Positions 14,615 through 24,379 of a stretch of DNA of 64,000 nt are shown here, one piece after another. Positions within the stretch are counted from its first letter, which is position 1, and each line of letters begins with the position of its first letter. Source of the stretch: IOR16 sp963521065 (GTDB lineage: Bacteria; Bacillota; Clostridia; Peptostreptococcales; Anaerovoracaceae). The stretch is from contig CAUQTI010000005.1 in NCBI GenBank assembly GCA_963521065.1, forward strand, positions 62,001 to 126,000, read 5' to 3'. A model generated the notes under the pieces. The model was given only the letters and a program-made list of their open reading frames with translations, was not told the DNA's origin and made no database searches. The position numbers and the translations under genes were made by a program.

Positions 14615-17600
14615 ATGACACCGGAGAATCAAATAGAAAAGACATTCATTGACATTTTAACTATGAGAGAAAATCAGTGGACGTATCGTGGTGATATAAA
14701 AACGGAAGCTGCTCTTTGGAATAATCTGCGCGGACATATCAACAGGATTAATCTTGCGGCATTAGAAGGTATGTTGCTTACTGACACCGAGTTTGAGCAA
14801 ATAAAAAATGAGTTTATGCGATTGACTCAAACACCCTTTTTAGCTGCAGTATGGTTAAGAGGGGAAAATGGTATTGCTCAAATCCCTATTGAACGAGAAG
14901 ATATTTCCAAAGGCAAGATTACGCTTACGCTTTTTAGTAATAAGGATATTGCCGGAGGTATATCCAGTTATGAGGTCGTAAGCCAAATTGTGCCGGTAAC
15001 GGAAGGCAGAGCAACGCGTGGAGACGTTACACTACTTATAAACGGATTGCCCATAATACATATAGAATTAAAAAATGAGGTTGCCAAAGACGGATACTGG
15101 CAGGCGTTCAAACAGATTGAACGTTATGCGCAGTCAGGTTTTTTTAATGGCTTGTTTGCTACCGTGCAGATTTTTATAATCAGTAATAAAGTTTCCACAA
15201 GATACTTTGCCCGTCCAAGTACAAACAACAAATTTGACTCTGCCAAAAAATTCTTATTTAACTGGCGGGAGCAGGATAATACTCCAGTAGAGGATTTATA
15301 CGACTTTACGCGTAAGGTCCTCAGCATACCGATGGCTCATGAGCTTATTAGCCGATTTACTATTTTAGTAGATGATAAAAAGAGTCAAAAGTTTATGATG
15401 GTGCTGCGTCCATATCAGATACATGCAATAAAGAAAATTATGCAACAGGCCTATAGTCATAAAGGTGGTTTTGTCTGGCATGCCACCGGTTCAGGAAAAA
15501 CCATAACCAGTTTTGTTGCTACCAAGTTGCTTGCTCAATCAGCAGTTTCTGTTTCTCGGACGGTGATGATTGTTGACCGTAGAGATCTAGACAGCCAGAC
15601 CAAAGATGAGTTTTCGAAATTTGCTTCTGAATACAATACTGGGCTTTCCACGGGAGATGCCAAAGACAACACGCTTATTGTAGGTATCAATAATCGCCGT
15701 GAACTGGTGGATAATTTTTTGAGTAAAAAGAACAGCAATACCATTATTGTTACAACAATCCAGAAGTTGAGTCACGCAATACGTGATTGTGCGGAAGCAG
15801 AGATAAACAAGTTTGAAAAACTTAAGGGTGAGCACATTGTGTTTATTGTAGATGAGTGTCATCGCGCGGTTTCTGATAAGGAAATGAAGGCAATCAAGAA
15901 GTTTTTTCCAAAATCCAGCTGGATAGGCCTCACTGGTACCCCGATTTTTGAGGAGAATAAAAAACAAGAAAATGGCACTTATGCTCGCACTACATTCGAT
16001 CAATATGGTGAACTTCTTCATGCCTATACTACTAAAAACGCAATGGACGATAAATCTGTGTTGGATTTTCAGGTAGAGTATCATTCACTTATGAGTGAGG
16101 AGGAAGAAACCCGGTTGTATCTAAGTAAACTCAGCAAAAAATATCCGGACGAAAATCCACAGACAAAACTAGCCGCTACCACCGATGCTATAGATAAAGA
16201 GGCGCTTTTAGAGACCTCAGACTATAAGAATGATATCTATATCGAAGCCATGCTAAAAAAAATATTCCGTCATCAGTCTATTTTGGAAAAATTCAGGGTC
16301 ATAGATGGAATCCCAACGATGAGTGCTATTCTTACAACTCATTCCATAGCTCAGGCTAAACGGATATACCATAAACTGCTTGTACTTAAAAAAACAGGAG
16401 CACTTATCATGGGTAATCCTCTGGATGAGCGCAGACGACTGAATGATCCTGATTTCCCGCGTGTGGCAATTACCTATTCGGTTGCTGAAAACCAAGAAGG
16501 AATGATTGATGCAAACAATGAAATAATTGAAATAATGGAACAGTACAATGCAATGTTTGGTACGAATTATACAGATATAGATTTATATAATCAAAATATT
16601 AATAAACGCCTTGCAAGAAAAGAAGCTCAATATCAGAAAGATGGACAGTGGCTGGATTTTGTAATTGTTGTGGACAGACTCTTGACAGGATTTGACGCAC
16701 CTACTATTCAAACACTTTATGTGGATAGAGAATTGCGTTATCAAAAATTACTGCAAGCATTTTCACGCACAAATCGGACATATCCTGGCAAAAATATCGG
16801 AATGATCGTTACATTTCGCAAACCAAAAACAATGGCGGCGAATGTCAGAGATGCGATAAAATTATTTTCAAACGAGGACAGGGACTGGGAAAATCTTGTG
16901 CCCAAGCAGTATGCGGAGGTTAAACAAAGCTTCAAGGTCGCTTACAAAAATTTTGTGGGAGCTCATAAAGAATTGACTAAAGACCCACAAAATATCAAAA
17001 AGCAACTCAGCGCCATTAAAACTTTTCAAACTTTGAGCAAGCTTGAAGAAGCCATAAAAAGCTATGAAGAATATGAGGATGAGTTTGATAAGCTATGTAA
17101 TATCACTCAAACAATTACGGACGAAGTAGGAAATATTGAAAATCTGAAGGCTGAAGTTAAAGAAACACTAGCTGAGCAAAATGTGGGTGATGAGGAAATC
17201 AAAGAATTGTTTGAAATAGAATTTTCCTCAGAACAACGAGCATCTTTTGAAGAAAAAATTGACAGTTATTACATAGCTCAACTTCTCAGAGATATACAGA
17301 AAGAGGATAATAAACAGAGGTTTGATGAGATAATCCAAAATAAACCCCAAATTGTTAAAGAAGCGTATGACCAAATAATGAACTCACTTTCGAACGAAAC
17401 GGAGATTGTAGACAAAGTTGCGCTTTATTTCAAGAAACTGATTCGTGAGATTATTGCGGAAACCGCCATTGTTCTTAAGGTTTCAGAAGATGACTTGTTG
17501 GTTAGTTTTCATGAATACCGTAACGATAAGGCTGCGGTTCCGTATATCAATGTGATTATTGACAAATCTTCCATAACACGAGAAGAATTTGAACCGCTGT

Positions 17601-17740
17601 TTCATAAAAAGTTTAGAGAGCGCCGCCGAACGATAGAGGCTTATTGGAAAGCAACTATTGAAGATAAACTACTTCCCCTAAGAGAAGAACTTTCGAATTT
17701 GGCCGTTGAATTTAAGAAAGTGGAGGAACCCCAATTATGA
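14615..17740 (+). CDS. hsdR: type I restriction enzyme, R (motor/nuclease) subunit
   Basis: 1041 residues, full length for HsdR. The nuclease region has GLPIIHIELKNE (ELK of the PD-ExK site near residue 151). The helicase/translocase part has Walker A WHATGSGKT near 290, the DECH box VDECHRAVS near 413, GLTGTPIFEE near 437 and the late motifs VVDRLLTGFDAPT and QAFSRTNRTYPGKN. The last 250 residues are helical and would hold it to the methylase. ATG 14615 has GGAGGGG 8 bases upstream. Its stop overlaps the hsdM start (ATGA), so R and M are coupled. In 14397-14614 only promoter-like AT-rich sequence is seen. Confidence 0.95.
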   Translation: MTPENQIEKTFIDILTMRENQWTYRGDIKTEAALWNNLRGHINRINLAALEGMLLTDTEFEQIKNEFMRLTQTPFLAAVWLRGENGIAQIPIEREDISKGKITLTLFSNKDIAGGISSYEVVSQIVPVTEGRATRGDVTLLINGLPIIHIELKNEVAKDGYWQAFKQIERYAQSGFFNGLFATVQIFIISNKVSTRYFARPSTNNKFDSAKKFLFNWREQDNTPVEDLYDFTRKVLSIPMAHELISRFTILVDDKKSQKFMMVLRPYQIHAIKKIMQQAYSHKGGFVWHATGSGKTITSFVATKLLAQSAVSVSRTVMIVDRRDLDSQTKDEFSKFASEYNTGLSTGDAKDNTLIVGINNRRELVDNFLSKKNSNTIIVTTIQKLSHAIRDCAEAEINKFEKLKGEHIVFIVDECHRAVSDKEMKAIKKFFPKSSWIGLTGTPIFEENKKQENGTYARTTFDQYGELLHAYTTKNAMDDKSVLDFQVEYHSLMSEEEETRLYLSKLSKKYPDENPQTKLAATTDAIDKEALLETSDYKNDIYIEAMLKKIFRHQSILEKFRVIDGIPTMSAILTTHSIAQAKRIYHKLLVLKKTGALIMGNPLDERRRLNDPDFPRVAITYSVAENQEGMIDANNEIIEIMEQYNAMFGTNYTDIDLYNQNINKRLARKEAQYQKDGQWLDFVIVVDRLLTGFDAPTIQTLYVDRELRYQKLLQAFSRTNRTYPGKNIGMIVTFRKPKTMAANVRDAIKLFSNEDRDWENLVPKQYAEVKQSFKVAYKNFVGAHKELTKDPQNIKKQLSAIKTFQTLSKLEEAIKSYEEYEDEFDKLCNITQTITDEVGNIENLKAEVKETLAEQNVGDEEIKELFEIEFSSEQRASFEEKIDSYYIAQLLRDIQKEDNKQRFDEIIQNKPQIVKEAYDQIMNSLSNETEIVDKVALYFKKLIREIIAETAIVLKVSEDDLLVSFHEYRNDKAAVPYINVIIDKSSITREEFEPLFHKKFRERRRTIEAYWKATIEDKLLPLREELSNLAVEFKKVEEPQL

Positions 17741-19314
17741 GTGAACTTAACAACCAACTATGGGCAAGTGCCGATATATTGCGCGGAAAAATGGATGCCA
17801 GTGAATATAAAAATTATTTGCTAGGGCTGATTTTCTATAAATATTTATCGGATCAAGAATTGCGCGCTGTTTATGAAGAAGAACATGGCAAGGTCTCTGA
17901 GTATCCGAGCAGACAAGACCAGCTCGCCGGACTTTTGGACTGGTATAAAGATGATGCAGTGGATGTCAAAGATATAATTTCTAAAAAGTTGGGTTATTTT
18001 ATTGCTCCCGATTATCTTTTCTATACACTCCGAAAGAAGGCTGACGAATATGAACTTCAAATTTCTGACCTCCAAAATGCATTTATAGAACTCGGGCGGC
18101 AGGGCGATCATTTTACGGGATTATTTGATGATATCGACTTAACCTCCACAAAACTGGGAGCGAACGCTCAACAACGGAATGTAACCATCACTGAAGTAAT
18201 TAAGGCACTTGATGAAATCTCTCTTTTTGGTCACGATGGAGATGTCATAGGAGATGCTTATGAGTATTTGATTGGCCAGTTTGCTGCAGGAGCAGGAAAA
18301 AAGGCAGGAGAATTTTACACGCCGCAATCAGTAAGTAAGATTATCTCCGAAATTGTTTCTATAGGGCAGGAAGAAGTTACACCGTTTCATATTTATGACC
18401 CGGCAATGGGCTCGGGTTCCCTCATGCTCAATATACGTCAGTTTGTAAAAAATCCGTGGAAAGTACATTATCACGGGCAGGAATTGAATACAACTACTTA
18501 TAATTTGGCGAGAATGAACTTGATTTTGCACAATGTGGAGCAATCACAGATGCGGCTTAGAAACGCTGACACGCTTGATGAGGATTGGCCTTCTGACGAG
18601 CCGTACCTTTTTAATGCCGTTGTTATGAATCCTCCGTATTCGGCAAACTGGAGTGCGGATAACAAATTTTTAAGTGATCCTCGCTTTGAGCGATACGGAA
18701 AACTTGCGCCCAAGTCCAAAGCTGATTTTTCTTTTTTGCTTCATGGATTTTATCATTTAAATGAGAACGGAACAATGGGAATCGTTTTGCCCCATGGTGT
18801 ATTATTCAGAGGTGCATCAGAAGGCGTGATTAGAAAAACGTTACTCGGAATGGGTGCTATTGATGCAGTTATAGGGCTTCCTGCCAATATTTTTTATGGT
18901 ACAAGCATTCCTACTACTGTACTTATCTTGAAGAAAAACCGAGGCACACGAGATGTTTTGTTTATAGATGCTTCAAAGGATTTTGAGAAACAAAAGAACC
19001 AAAATAGCTTACGTAATGAAGATATACGAAAAATTGTAGATGCTTATAAAAAGCGTGAAAGTATACCCAAATATGCGCATTTGGCAGAGTATGATGAGAT
19101 TGAACGCAATGAATTTAATCTCAATATTCCACGCTATGTGGATACTTTTGAGGAAGAACCGCAGATTGATATTGTTGATCTCAGCAACGAAATGGTTGGT
19201 TTAAATTTGCAAATAAAACAAAAGGAAACTGAGTTTTTAGGCTTGCTTGACAAACTTGCCATAACTGATGAGACAAGAGAATTAATTGAAGCCACAAAGC
19301 TGATTTTTGCGTAG
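17737..19314 (+). CDS. hsdM: type I DNA adenine methylase, M subunit
   Basis: 525 residues. The N-terminal segment LWASADILRGKMDASEYKNY is the usual HsdM start. The SAM motif is DPAMGSGSLML near 222 and the catalytic motif NPPY near 298, the signature of N6-adenine methylation. FYTPQSVSKI just before the SAM motif is also typical. HsdM pairs with HsdS to form the modification enzyme and with HsdR for restriction. It starts inside the hsdR stop codon and ends 12 bases before hsdS, with AGGAGG for hsdS in that gap. Confidence 0.95.
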   Translation: MSELNNQLWASADILRGKMDASEYKNYLLGLIFYKYLSDQELRAVYEEEHGKVSEYPSRQDQLAGLLDWYKDDAVDVKDIISKKLGYFIAPDYLFYTLRKKADEYELQISDLQNAFIELGRQGDHFTGLFDDIDLTSTKLGANAQQRNVTITEVIKALDEISLFGHDGDVIGDAYEYLIGQFAAGAGKKAGEFYTPQSVSKIISEIVSIGQEEVTPFHIYDPAMGSGSLMLNIRQFVKNPWKVHYHGQELNTTTYNLARMNLILHNVEQSQMRLRNADTLDEDWPSDEPYLFNAVVMNPPYSANWSADNKFLSDPRFERYGKLAPKSKADFSFLLHGFYHLNENGTMGIVLPHGVLFRGASEGVIRKTLLGMGAIDAVIGLPANIFYGTSIPTTVLILKKNRGTRDVLFIDASKDFEKQKNQNSLRNEDIRKIVDAYKKRESIPKYAHLAEYDEIERNEFNLNIPRYVDTFEEEPQIDIVDLSNEMVGLNLQIKQKETEFLGLLDKLAITDETRELIEATKLIFA

Positions 19315-19326
19315 GAGGAATAACGG

Positions 19327-20559
19327 ATGAGTAACAACATACCTGAAATTAGATTTAAAGGCTTCACTCACGCTTGGGAACAGCGAACGTTGGGGGAGGT
19401 TGCAGAGTTTTCAAAGGGTAGTGGGTATTCAAAAGGAGATTTGACAGATAGTGGGACACCAATAATTCTATATGGCAGGATTTACACAAACTATGAAACC
19501 GTCATGGAGAATGTTGACACATATGCAACCCTAAAGGATAAATCTGTTTTAAGTCAGGGTGGTGAAGTCATTGTTCCGTCATCAGGCGAGACCGCAGAAG
19601 ATATTTCACGTGCTTCTGTTGTGGGAAAAGCCGGAACCATCCTTGGAGGGGACTTAAACATAATAAAAACGGATTCAACAATATCTCCTTCTTTTTTAGC
19701 TATATCTATTTCAAATGGCAAGCAACAGAAAGAGCTCAGAAAGCGCGCCCAAGGCAAATCTGTTGTCCATATAGGCAATTCTGATCTAAAAGAAGTAGTG
19801 TTGAATTGTCCAAGCATCCCTGAACAAACTGCCATCGGCAATTTCTTCAGAACCTTAGATGATACTATCACCCTACATAAGCGTAAGCTGGAGGAATTAA
19901 AGAAATTAAAGAGCGCCTACTTGCAGCAGATGTTTCCGCAGGCTGGCGAGAACTTACCACGAATCAGGTTTGCTGGCTTTACTGGGCCGTGGCAGGAACG
20001 GACATTGGGAGATGTTGTTAAGCGCATAACAAGAAAAAACAAGGACCTTGAAAGCACTTTGGCACTTACAATATCGGCACAGTACGGTCTTATTGCTCAA
20101 AAGGATTTTTTTAACAAAGAGGTTGCGAGCAAAGATGTAAGTAATTATTATCTCGTAAAAAATGGTGAGTTTGCATATAACAAGAGTTACTCCAACGGCT
20201 ACCCTTGGGGTGCTATTAAGCGGCTTGATAAATATGATGCAGGAGTTTTATCAACGCTATATATCGTTTTTGCGCCCACCAATATTGACACAGAATTTTT
20301 GGCACAATACTATGAAACAACATATTGGCATAATGAAGTTGCACAATATGCGGCTGAGGGCGCAAGAAATCATGGCTTACTAAACATTGCCGCATCTGAT
20401 TTTTTTGAAACAAAGTTGACGATGCCAATAGATAGTAACGAACAAATTGCTATTGGGAGATTTTTTCTCAAGATTGAAGAGCAAATATTTAATCAAGCAC
20501 AAAAATTTGAAAATCTAAAACAACTCAAATCCGCATATCTGCAACGGATGTTTATATAA
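19327..20559 (+). CDS. hsdS: type I specificity subunit, expressed copy
   Basis: 410 residues with the two-fold HsdS layout. Target recognition domain 1 follows TLGEVAEFSKGSG; the central conserved helix is EQTAIGNFFRTLDDTITLHK...LKKLKSAYLQQMFPQAGE near residues 165-205. Domain 2 follows TLGDVVKRITRKN, and a second conserved helix ends in LKSAYLQRMFI. Three segments (start of domain 1, central helix, C-terminal helix) recur in inverted orientation at 21582-22784. The gene is thus the expression locus of an inversion system; its target sequence can change by exchange of domain 1 or 2. It converges on the recombinase gene 6 bases away. Confidence 0.95.
   Translation: MSNNIPEIRFKGFTHAWEQRTLGEVAEFSKGSGYSKGDLTDSGTPIILYGRIYTNYETVMENVDTYATLKDKSVLSQGGEVIVPSSGETAEDISRASVVGKAGTILGGDLNIIKTDSTISPSFLAISISNGKQQKELRKRAQGKSVVHIGNSDLKEVVLNCPSIPEQTAIGNFFRTLDDTITLHKRKLEELKKLKSAYLQQMFPQAGENLPRIRFAGFTGPWQERTLGDVVKRITRKNKDLESTLALTISAQYGLIAQKDFFNKEVASKDVSNYYLVKNGEFAYNKSYSNGYPWGAIKRLDKYDAGVLSTLYIVFAPTNIDTEFLAQYYETTYWHNEVAQYAAEGARNHGLLNIAASDFFETKLTMPIDSNEQIAIGRFFLKIEEQIFNQAQKFENLKQLKSAYLQRMFI
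19363..19406 (+). repeat. hsdS inverted repeat 1, expressed copy
   Basis: 44 bases beginning TTCACTCACGCTTGGGAACA in front of target domain 1. The inverted partner at 22741-22784 differs at about two positions. Exchange here would swap the whole specificity gene behind the start codon. Confidence 0.9.
19822..19951 (+). repeat. hsdS inverted repeat 2 (central), expressed copy
   Basis: 130 bases encoding the central conserved helix. The segment from CTACATAAGCGTAAGCT to GGCTGGCGAGA is nearly identical to the inverted partner at 22181-22310. Exchange here would swap target domain 2 only. Confidence 0.9.
20521..20558 (+). repeat. hsdS inverted repeat 3 (C-terminal helix), expressed copy
   Basis: The 3' end of hsdS; its inverted partner at 21582-21618 encodes the same helix but is more diverged (about six mismatches), so recombination here is less likely. 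Confidence 0.7.
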
Positions 20560-20565
20560 GGGCGC

Positions 20566-21513
20566 TCATCTCTCCTTTATATTCGCTTCCAAAGCAGATA
20601 AATGTTTCATGATTTTGTCGTTGTCTTGGCTTTCCAGTTCACGAATGATGTGGAGATATGTTTCTTGCGTCGTAGTGATACTGGAATGCCCCAGTCGCTT
20701 GGCTATGCTGGCAATAGAAACACCTGCAAAAATTAAAAGTGATGCGTGGGTGTGTCGAAGGCTATGTATTGAAATTACAGGAACTTCAGCTGCTTTGCAT
20801 AGGCGTTTCAGTCGGCCGTTAACTGTTGAATTGAAAACCCTTCCTCGCACAAAAATCAGTTTATCATTCGGGATTTTCTTGGTTAAGGCTTCAAAATCGG
20901 CAGCCAACTTTGCATCTACCTGGACAGTGCGTTTAGAAGTAGGATTCTTCGTTTCGGAGAATCCGCCAGCGGCATTTTTGTAATTCCATGTTTTGGTTAT
21001 GCTTATTTTCTGTGTGCGAAAATCAAAATCGTTTGGGGTAAGTGCCAGGGCTTCCGAAAATCTAAGTCCGGTTTTTGATATAAGAAGAATGAGCCAATCC
21101 CAATTGGGCTTATCTGTCAGTGACAGATTTTTCAGCAACGATTGAAGCTCAAATTGACTCAGATATTTACTTTTTCTCTTTGTAGGTTCCTTGCCTTTTA
21201 TAACAACCTTTCGTGTCGGGTCTGTTGCTATCAAACCTTCATCAATAGCGTCTAAAATTGCACTTTTCAGGTGATGATGGAAGTCCATTGTGGTCTGCCT
21301 CTCATGGGTTTCGGCATAATCATTAAGTAAGGTTTGATAACTTCGTTTATCTAGCTCACAAATTTTAAAATGGGGGGACAGCTCTGTAAGCCTTTGCAAT
21401 GTCATTAAATATTTTTGATATGTAACAGGACGGACAGCGCCATATTTATATATTTTTATCCATTCAGAAAAATACTCGTGAAAGTATTGGGATGTTATTT
21501 CGTTTGCAATCAT
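20566..21513 (-). CDS. tyrosine recombinase, probable hsdS invertase
   Basis: 315 residues. The N-terminal SAM-like domain ends near residue 95. The catalytic domain has R151 (TGLRFSEALAL), H250 and R253 (HSLRHTHASLL), H276 (RLGHSSITTT) and the nucleophile Y286 (QETYLHI). It lies inside the hsdS inversion region, between the two hsdS copies and convergent with the expressed one. Tyrosine recombinases in this position (as in streptococcal and Bacteroides systems) invert hsdS segments. TCTATTATAATAGA, a perfect palindrome at 21548-21561, lies just upstream of its start and may belong to its promoter or operator. Confidence 0.9.
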   Translation of the reverse strand: MIANEITSQYFHEYFSEWIKIYKYGAVRPVTYQKYLMTLQRLTELSPHFKICELDKRSYQTLLNDYAETHERQTTMDFHHHLKSAILDAIDEGLIATDPTRKVVIKGKEPTKRKSKYLSQFELQSLLKNLSLTDKPNWDWLILLISKTGLRFSEALALTPNDFDFRTQKISITKTWNYKNAAGGFSETKNPTSKRTVQVDAKLAADFEALTKKIPNDKLIFVRGRVFNSTVNGRLKRLCKAAEVPVISIHSLRHTHASLLIFAGVSIASIAKRLGHSSITTTQETYLHIIRELESQDNDKIMKHLSALEANIKER

Positions 21514-21581
21514 AGAAAAAAGCCTCCATTATAATAAAGTTAACATATCTATTATAATAGAGGTTCAAGCATTGCTACATA

Positions 21582-21618
21582 CTATATCAACATTTTTTGC
21601 AGATATGCAGATTTTAGT
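21582..21618 (-). repeat. hsdS inverted repeat 3 (C-terminal helix), silent copy
   Basis: Diverged inverted partner of 20521-20558, encoding LKSAYLQKMLI. Confidence 0.7.
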
Positions 21619-22180
21619 TGTTGTAGCTGTCCGAGTTTTCTCTCTTGGTTGGGAATTTGCTCGTCAAACTTGCAGAAAAAGTTGCCGATAAGAGTTTGTT
21701 CTGAGAGGCAGGGTATAAGAAGCGGCATTTTACTCATTTGCTTTCCTGACACCTCAACAAAAGTAGAACCGGCACCAACGGTTTCTCCATATTGTTTCAG
21801 CTCATGTGTTCTTGAGAAAATGAAATATGTATCAAGTTTATTCTTGTGCGGAATTATCGATTGAAAGCCTTGGTTTGTCGCTCCTTCCCTAGCTAAAATT
21901 GCAGTATTACCAATTCCTGCGCGCGAAGTAAAAAGAACAGTACCTATCGGCAGTATCTTCGCAGAACTCCTTATCATTCCGAGCTTTGTAATTTTCTTTT
22001 TGCTTTCTACAACAAAAATCTGCGTGCCAATTTCTGCTGGTGTATACCAGTTAATATCGCCATCCCAATATTCGTTGTTATCTGTCCTCGGTGTTCCACC
22101 GCCAACGATATCGGCAACCTCCCCCAGTTTCCGCTCTTCCCACAGCTCCGTAAATCCAGCAAACCGTACCCTCGGCACGC

Positions 22181-22310
22181 TCTCGCCAGCCTGCGGAAAC
22201 ATCTGCTGCAAGTAGGCGCTCTTTAATTTCTTTAATTCCTCTAGCTTACGCTTATGTAGAGTAATAGCGTCATCAAGCGTGCGGAAGAAATTGCCGATGG
22301 CAGTTTGTTC
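22181..22310 (-). repeat. hsdS inverted repeat 2 (central), silent copy
   Basis: Inverted partner of 19822-19951, nearly identical over its inner 70 bases. Confidence 0.9.
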
Positions 22311-22740
22311 TGGGACACTGGGCATATTTGTTTTAAAAAGTGACAAATTATCAAAAGTTATTCCAAATACCTTCAATCCTGTCCCCATCTGATTTCCAAA
22401 CTTTTTAAAGTTATCAGTATGCAGCAAATAATACAAATAAAGGGATGCTGCATTGCGTGGACGCAATGCTATGGTATGTAATCCTGCAACAATCTTATCT
22501 GTAGATTCGTCAATAATAACACAAGGTTCAGCAATACCTGTGTAATCTTCGGAGGCATCTGCTAAAACCAAATCCCCCTGAGAAAGTGGGATGTAATTAC
22601 CATATTTTATATATGGCAACTTAGTACTGCTTGTTATAAGATCAGCAACCTGCTTATGAATATCGCCATAATGAATATATCTATATCCTGTTGGTTTTAT
22701 GGTCTCAACATCTCGTGACAAGGAGTATGATTTTAGTTTT

Positions 22741-22784
22741 TCTGCAACCTCCCCTAACGTTCGCTGTTCCCAAGCGTTAGTGAA
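22741..22784 (-). repeat. hsdS inverted repeat 1, silent copy
   Basis: Inverted partner of 19363-19406; the homology ends within a few bases of the stop codon that closes the silent frame. Confidence 0.9.
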
Positions 22785-22790
22785 ATATTA

Positions 22791-23163
22791 TTTGCTCTTA
22801 ATTTGATAAAGTTTCCGTTTAGCAACGAAAAAATAGGCATAGAAACGAATGACCAGCAATTCTAATAGAATGTATATGATGCTAAATTAAGTGTACAATT
22901 TTACTAATTCAGTAATCTAAAAAGTTTTTTGAAAGTGATAGTATCAATATAGTCCGTATTAAAGATTTTTTATTTAATTCAATTTGACTTTACAATTCAG
23001 GAATTAAAAATAATGAATGCGTGAGATTTGATAATTAAAATTGTAGAATTTTTTCGCTAAGCCCCCGCCCGCTCTCTAAGAGATCATTATTTTCCACTTG
23101 TGCATACAAAAAGCGGTGTTTTGCTGTAGCGAGCGGTAAAGTAAAAAATTAATATATAATACT
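22791..23163. other. AT-rich intergenic stretch without a gene
   Basis: About 370 bases between the silent hsdS cassette and the next terminator. No ORF with a ribosome site and no recognisable RNA is seen. It probably marks the right edge of the defence island. Confidence 0.5.
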
Positions 23164-23203
23164 AAAAAAGCATGAAGGCTTCGAATCGCCTTCGTGCTTT
23201 TTT
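23164..23203. terminator. bidirectional intrinsic terminator
   Basis: AAAAAAGCATGAAGGC and GCCTTCGTGCTTTTTT form a long stem around TTCGAATC with A and T runs on the two sides, so it can work in both directions. It separates the hsdS island from the genes on the minus strand. Between it and 23308 nothing else is seen. Confidence 0.85.
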
Positions 23204-23308
23204 GATAAAGGAAAGAGCAAAGCAGTCGAAATCACCTCGCTATATAGTCTAACTTATTGAGATCGAATCATAACGCTTCACTTCTTTTTTGAGAAAGTAA
23301 GGACAATC

Positions 23309-24379
23309 TTATAAGACAAGGCTTGCTTTTTTTAGGATATTGTAATGCTGAAAATATCGCTCCTCTAGCGGAATCCACCGAGAGGCGAAGATTTGTGCTT
23401 TTTCTGGTCCATTGCGAAGCGTAATGCGGCGCATTTGTTCGTGCGGCTCCACATCACAAAATACGCGAATATCGGCATAATCATTGAAAAACGGATGATT
23501 GCTGTAGGCGCCTTCCACCAGTCGCCATTTTGAAGCGGGAACGTTCTGCAAATTACCAAAATTCATGGTTGAACAGTCAAAGCGGCGATAGGAAAAAGGT
23601 TTTTCATAAGTTATGTGGGGTAAAACCTCCGCTGCAAAGCGTTCATAGTGTACATTGCCGCCGGGTTCTGAGAGGCGTGCCTGGGTGCGTAGTGCTGCAG
23701 GAAGAAAAAAATCATCCATATGCACGATTCCTGCATTTAAAATTTGCGAGAGTTGATTCGCCATACTGGTTTTTCCGGATGCCGCCCGTCCGTCCAGTGC
23801 AATCACCAAGGCGTCTTTTTCTTTGCTTTGCTTTGCAAGCAACTCCAATAATGGGAGAAGGCGAATAAATCGCGTGCATACCAAACGATAGGATGGATGC
23901 TCTGAATGGCGGTATCGATCACTGTGGTGAAGTGCGCCCCCTCCGTTGTTCCAATAAGCTTGCAGTGCAGACTTCCAGTCAGAAAGCGAAAAAGGAAGAA
24001 GTTTTTCCACCGTCAGCTGTTCGGCTTCTTGAAGAAGATGGCGGAAATTTGCTTCTGTGCCGGAAGGAATCGCAGAAGAAGAAAACATACGAAAGAGCCA
24101 TTCTGGCGGCAAGCCGCATTGCCTCCATGCAGAAAGGTGAATGCGGCAACAGTTCTGAGATATTTTTTCATAAAGAAAGGGAGCAGCAAAATTTGCGGCA
24201 GAAAATTCTTGATTGAAAATTTCTTGAGCTTTTGCGGAATCCTTCAGAAGATGCTCTGCTCCAAATGCGGCCTGGTAGCAGAGCTTTATCATGTCCTGCG
24301 GTTGAATCGAGGGATGCAGCTTGGCTTGTTCCATAAGGTAATTTTTAGCGCTCATTGCTGAGCCTGATGTCACCGTCAT
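23309..24379 (-). CDS. P-loop (uridine-kinase-like) kinase with extra N-terminal domain
   Basis: About 356 residues from ATG 24379, which overlaps the stop of the upstream transporter gene (ATGA). The C-terminal half (from ALVIALDGRAASGKTSMANQ, Walker A) resembles uridine/nucleoside kinases of the PF00485 group: VHMDDFFLP, YERFAAEVLP, and VEGAYSNHPFFNDYADIRVF with the Walker-B-like region. The N-terminal 170 residues (SAKNYLMEQAKLHPSIQPQD, YQAAFGAEHLL) form a separate helical domain I cannot assign. Coupling with an ECF S component suggests phosphorylation of the imported compound. The substrate is unknown. Further upstream codons in this frame lie inside the transporter gene and are not used. 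Confidence 0.7.
   Translation of the reverse strand: MTVTSGSAMSAKNYLMEQAKLHPSIQPQDMIKLCYQAAFGAEHLLKDSAKAQEIFNQEFSAANFAAPFLYEKISQNCCRIHLSAWRQCGLPPEWLFRMFSSSAIPSGTEANFRHLLQEAEQLTVEKLLPFSLSDWKSALQAYWNNGGGALHHSDRYRHSEHPSYRLVCTRFIRLLPLLELLAKQSKEKDALVIALDGRAASGKTSMANQLSQILNAGIVHMDDFFLPAALRTQARLSEPGGNVHYERFAAEVLPHITYEKPFSYRRFDCSTMNFGNLQNVPASKWRLVEGAYSNHPFFNDYADIRVFCDVEPHEQMRRITLRNGPEKAQIFASRWIPLEERYFQHYNILKKASLVL

Larger units (their letters stand above)
21582..22787 (-). pseudogene. silent inverted hsdS cassette without start codon
   Basis: The open frame (about 400 codons) encodes a second HsdS: NAWEQRTLGEVAEKLKSYS, a first target domain different from the expressed one, the central helix EQTAIGNFFRTLDDAITLHK, a second target domain after KLGEVADIVGGGTP, and the final helix LKSAYLQKMLI. 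Upstream, a TAA at 22788-22790 directly precedes the homology, and there is no ATG or ribosome site; the only in-frame TTG start would delete the conserved opening. It therefore serves as a donor that is expressed only after inversion. It is complete in length apart from the missing first 15 or so codons. Confidence 0.9.
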
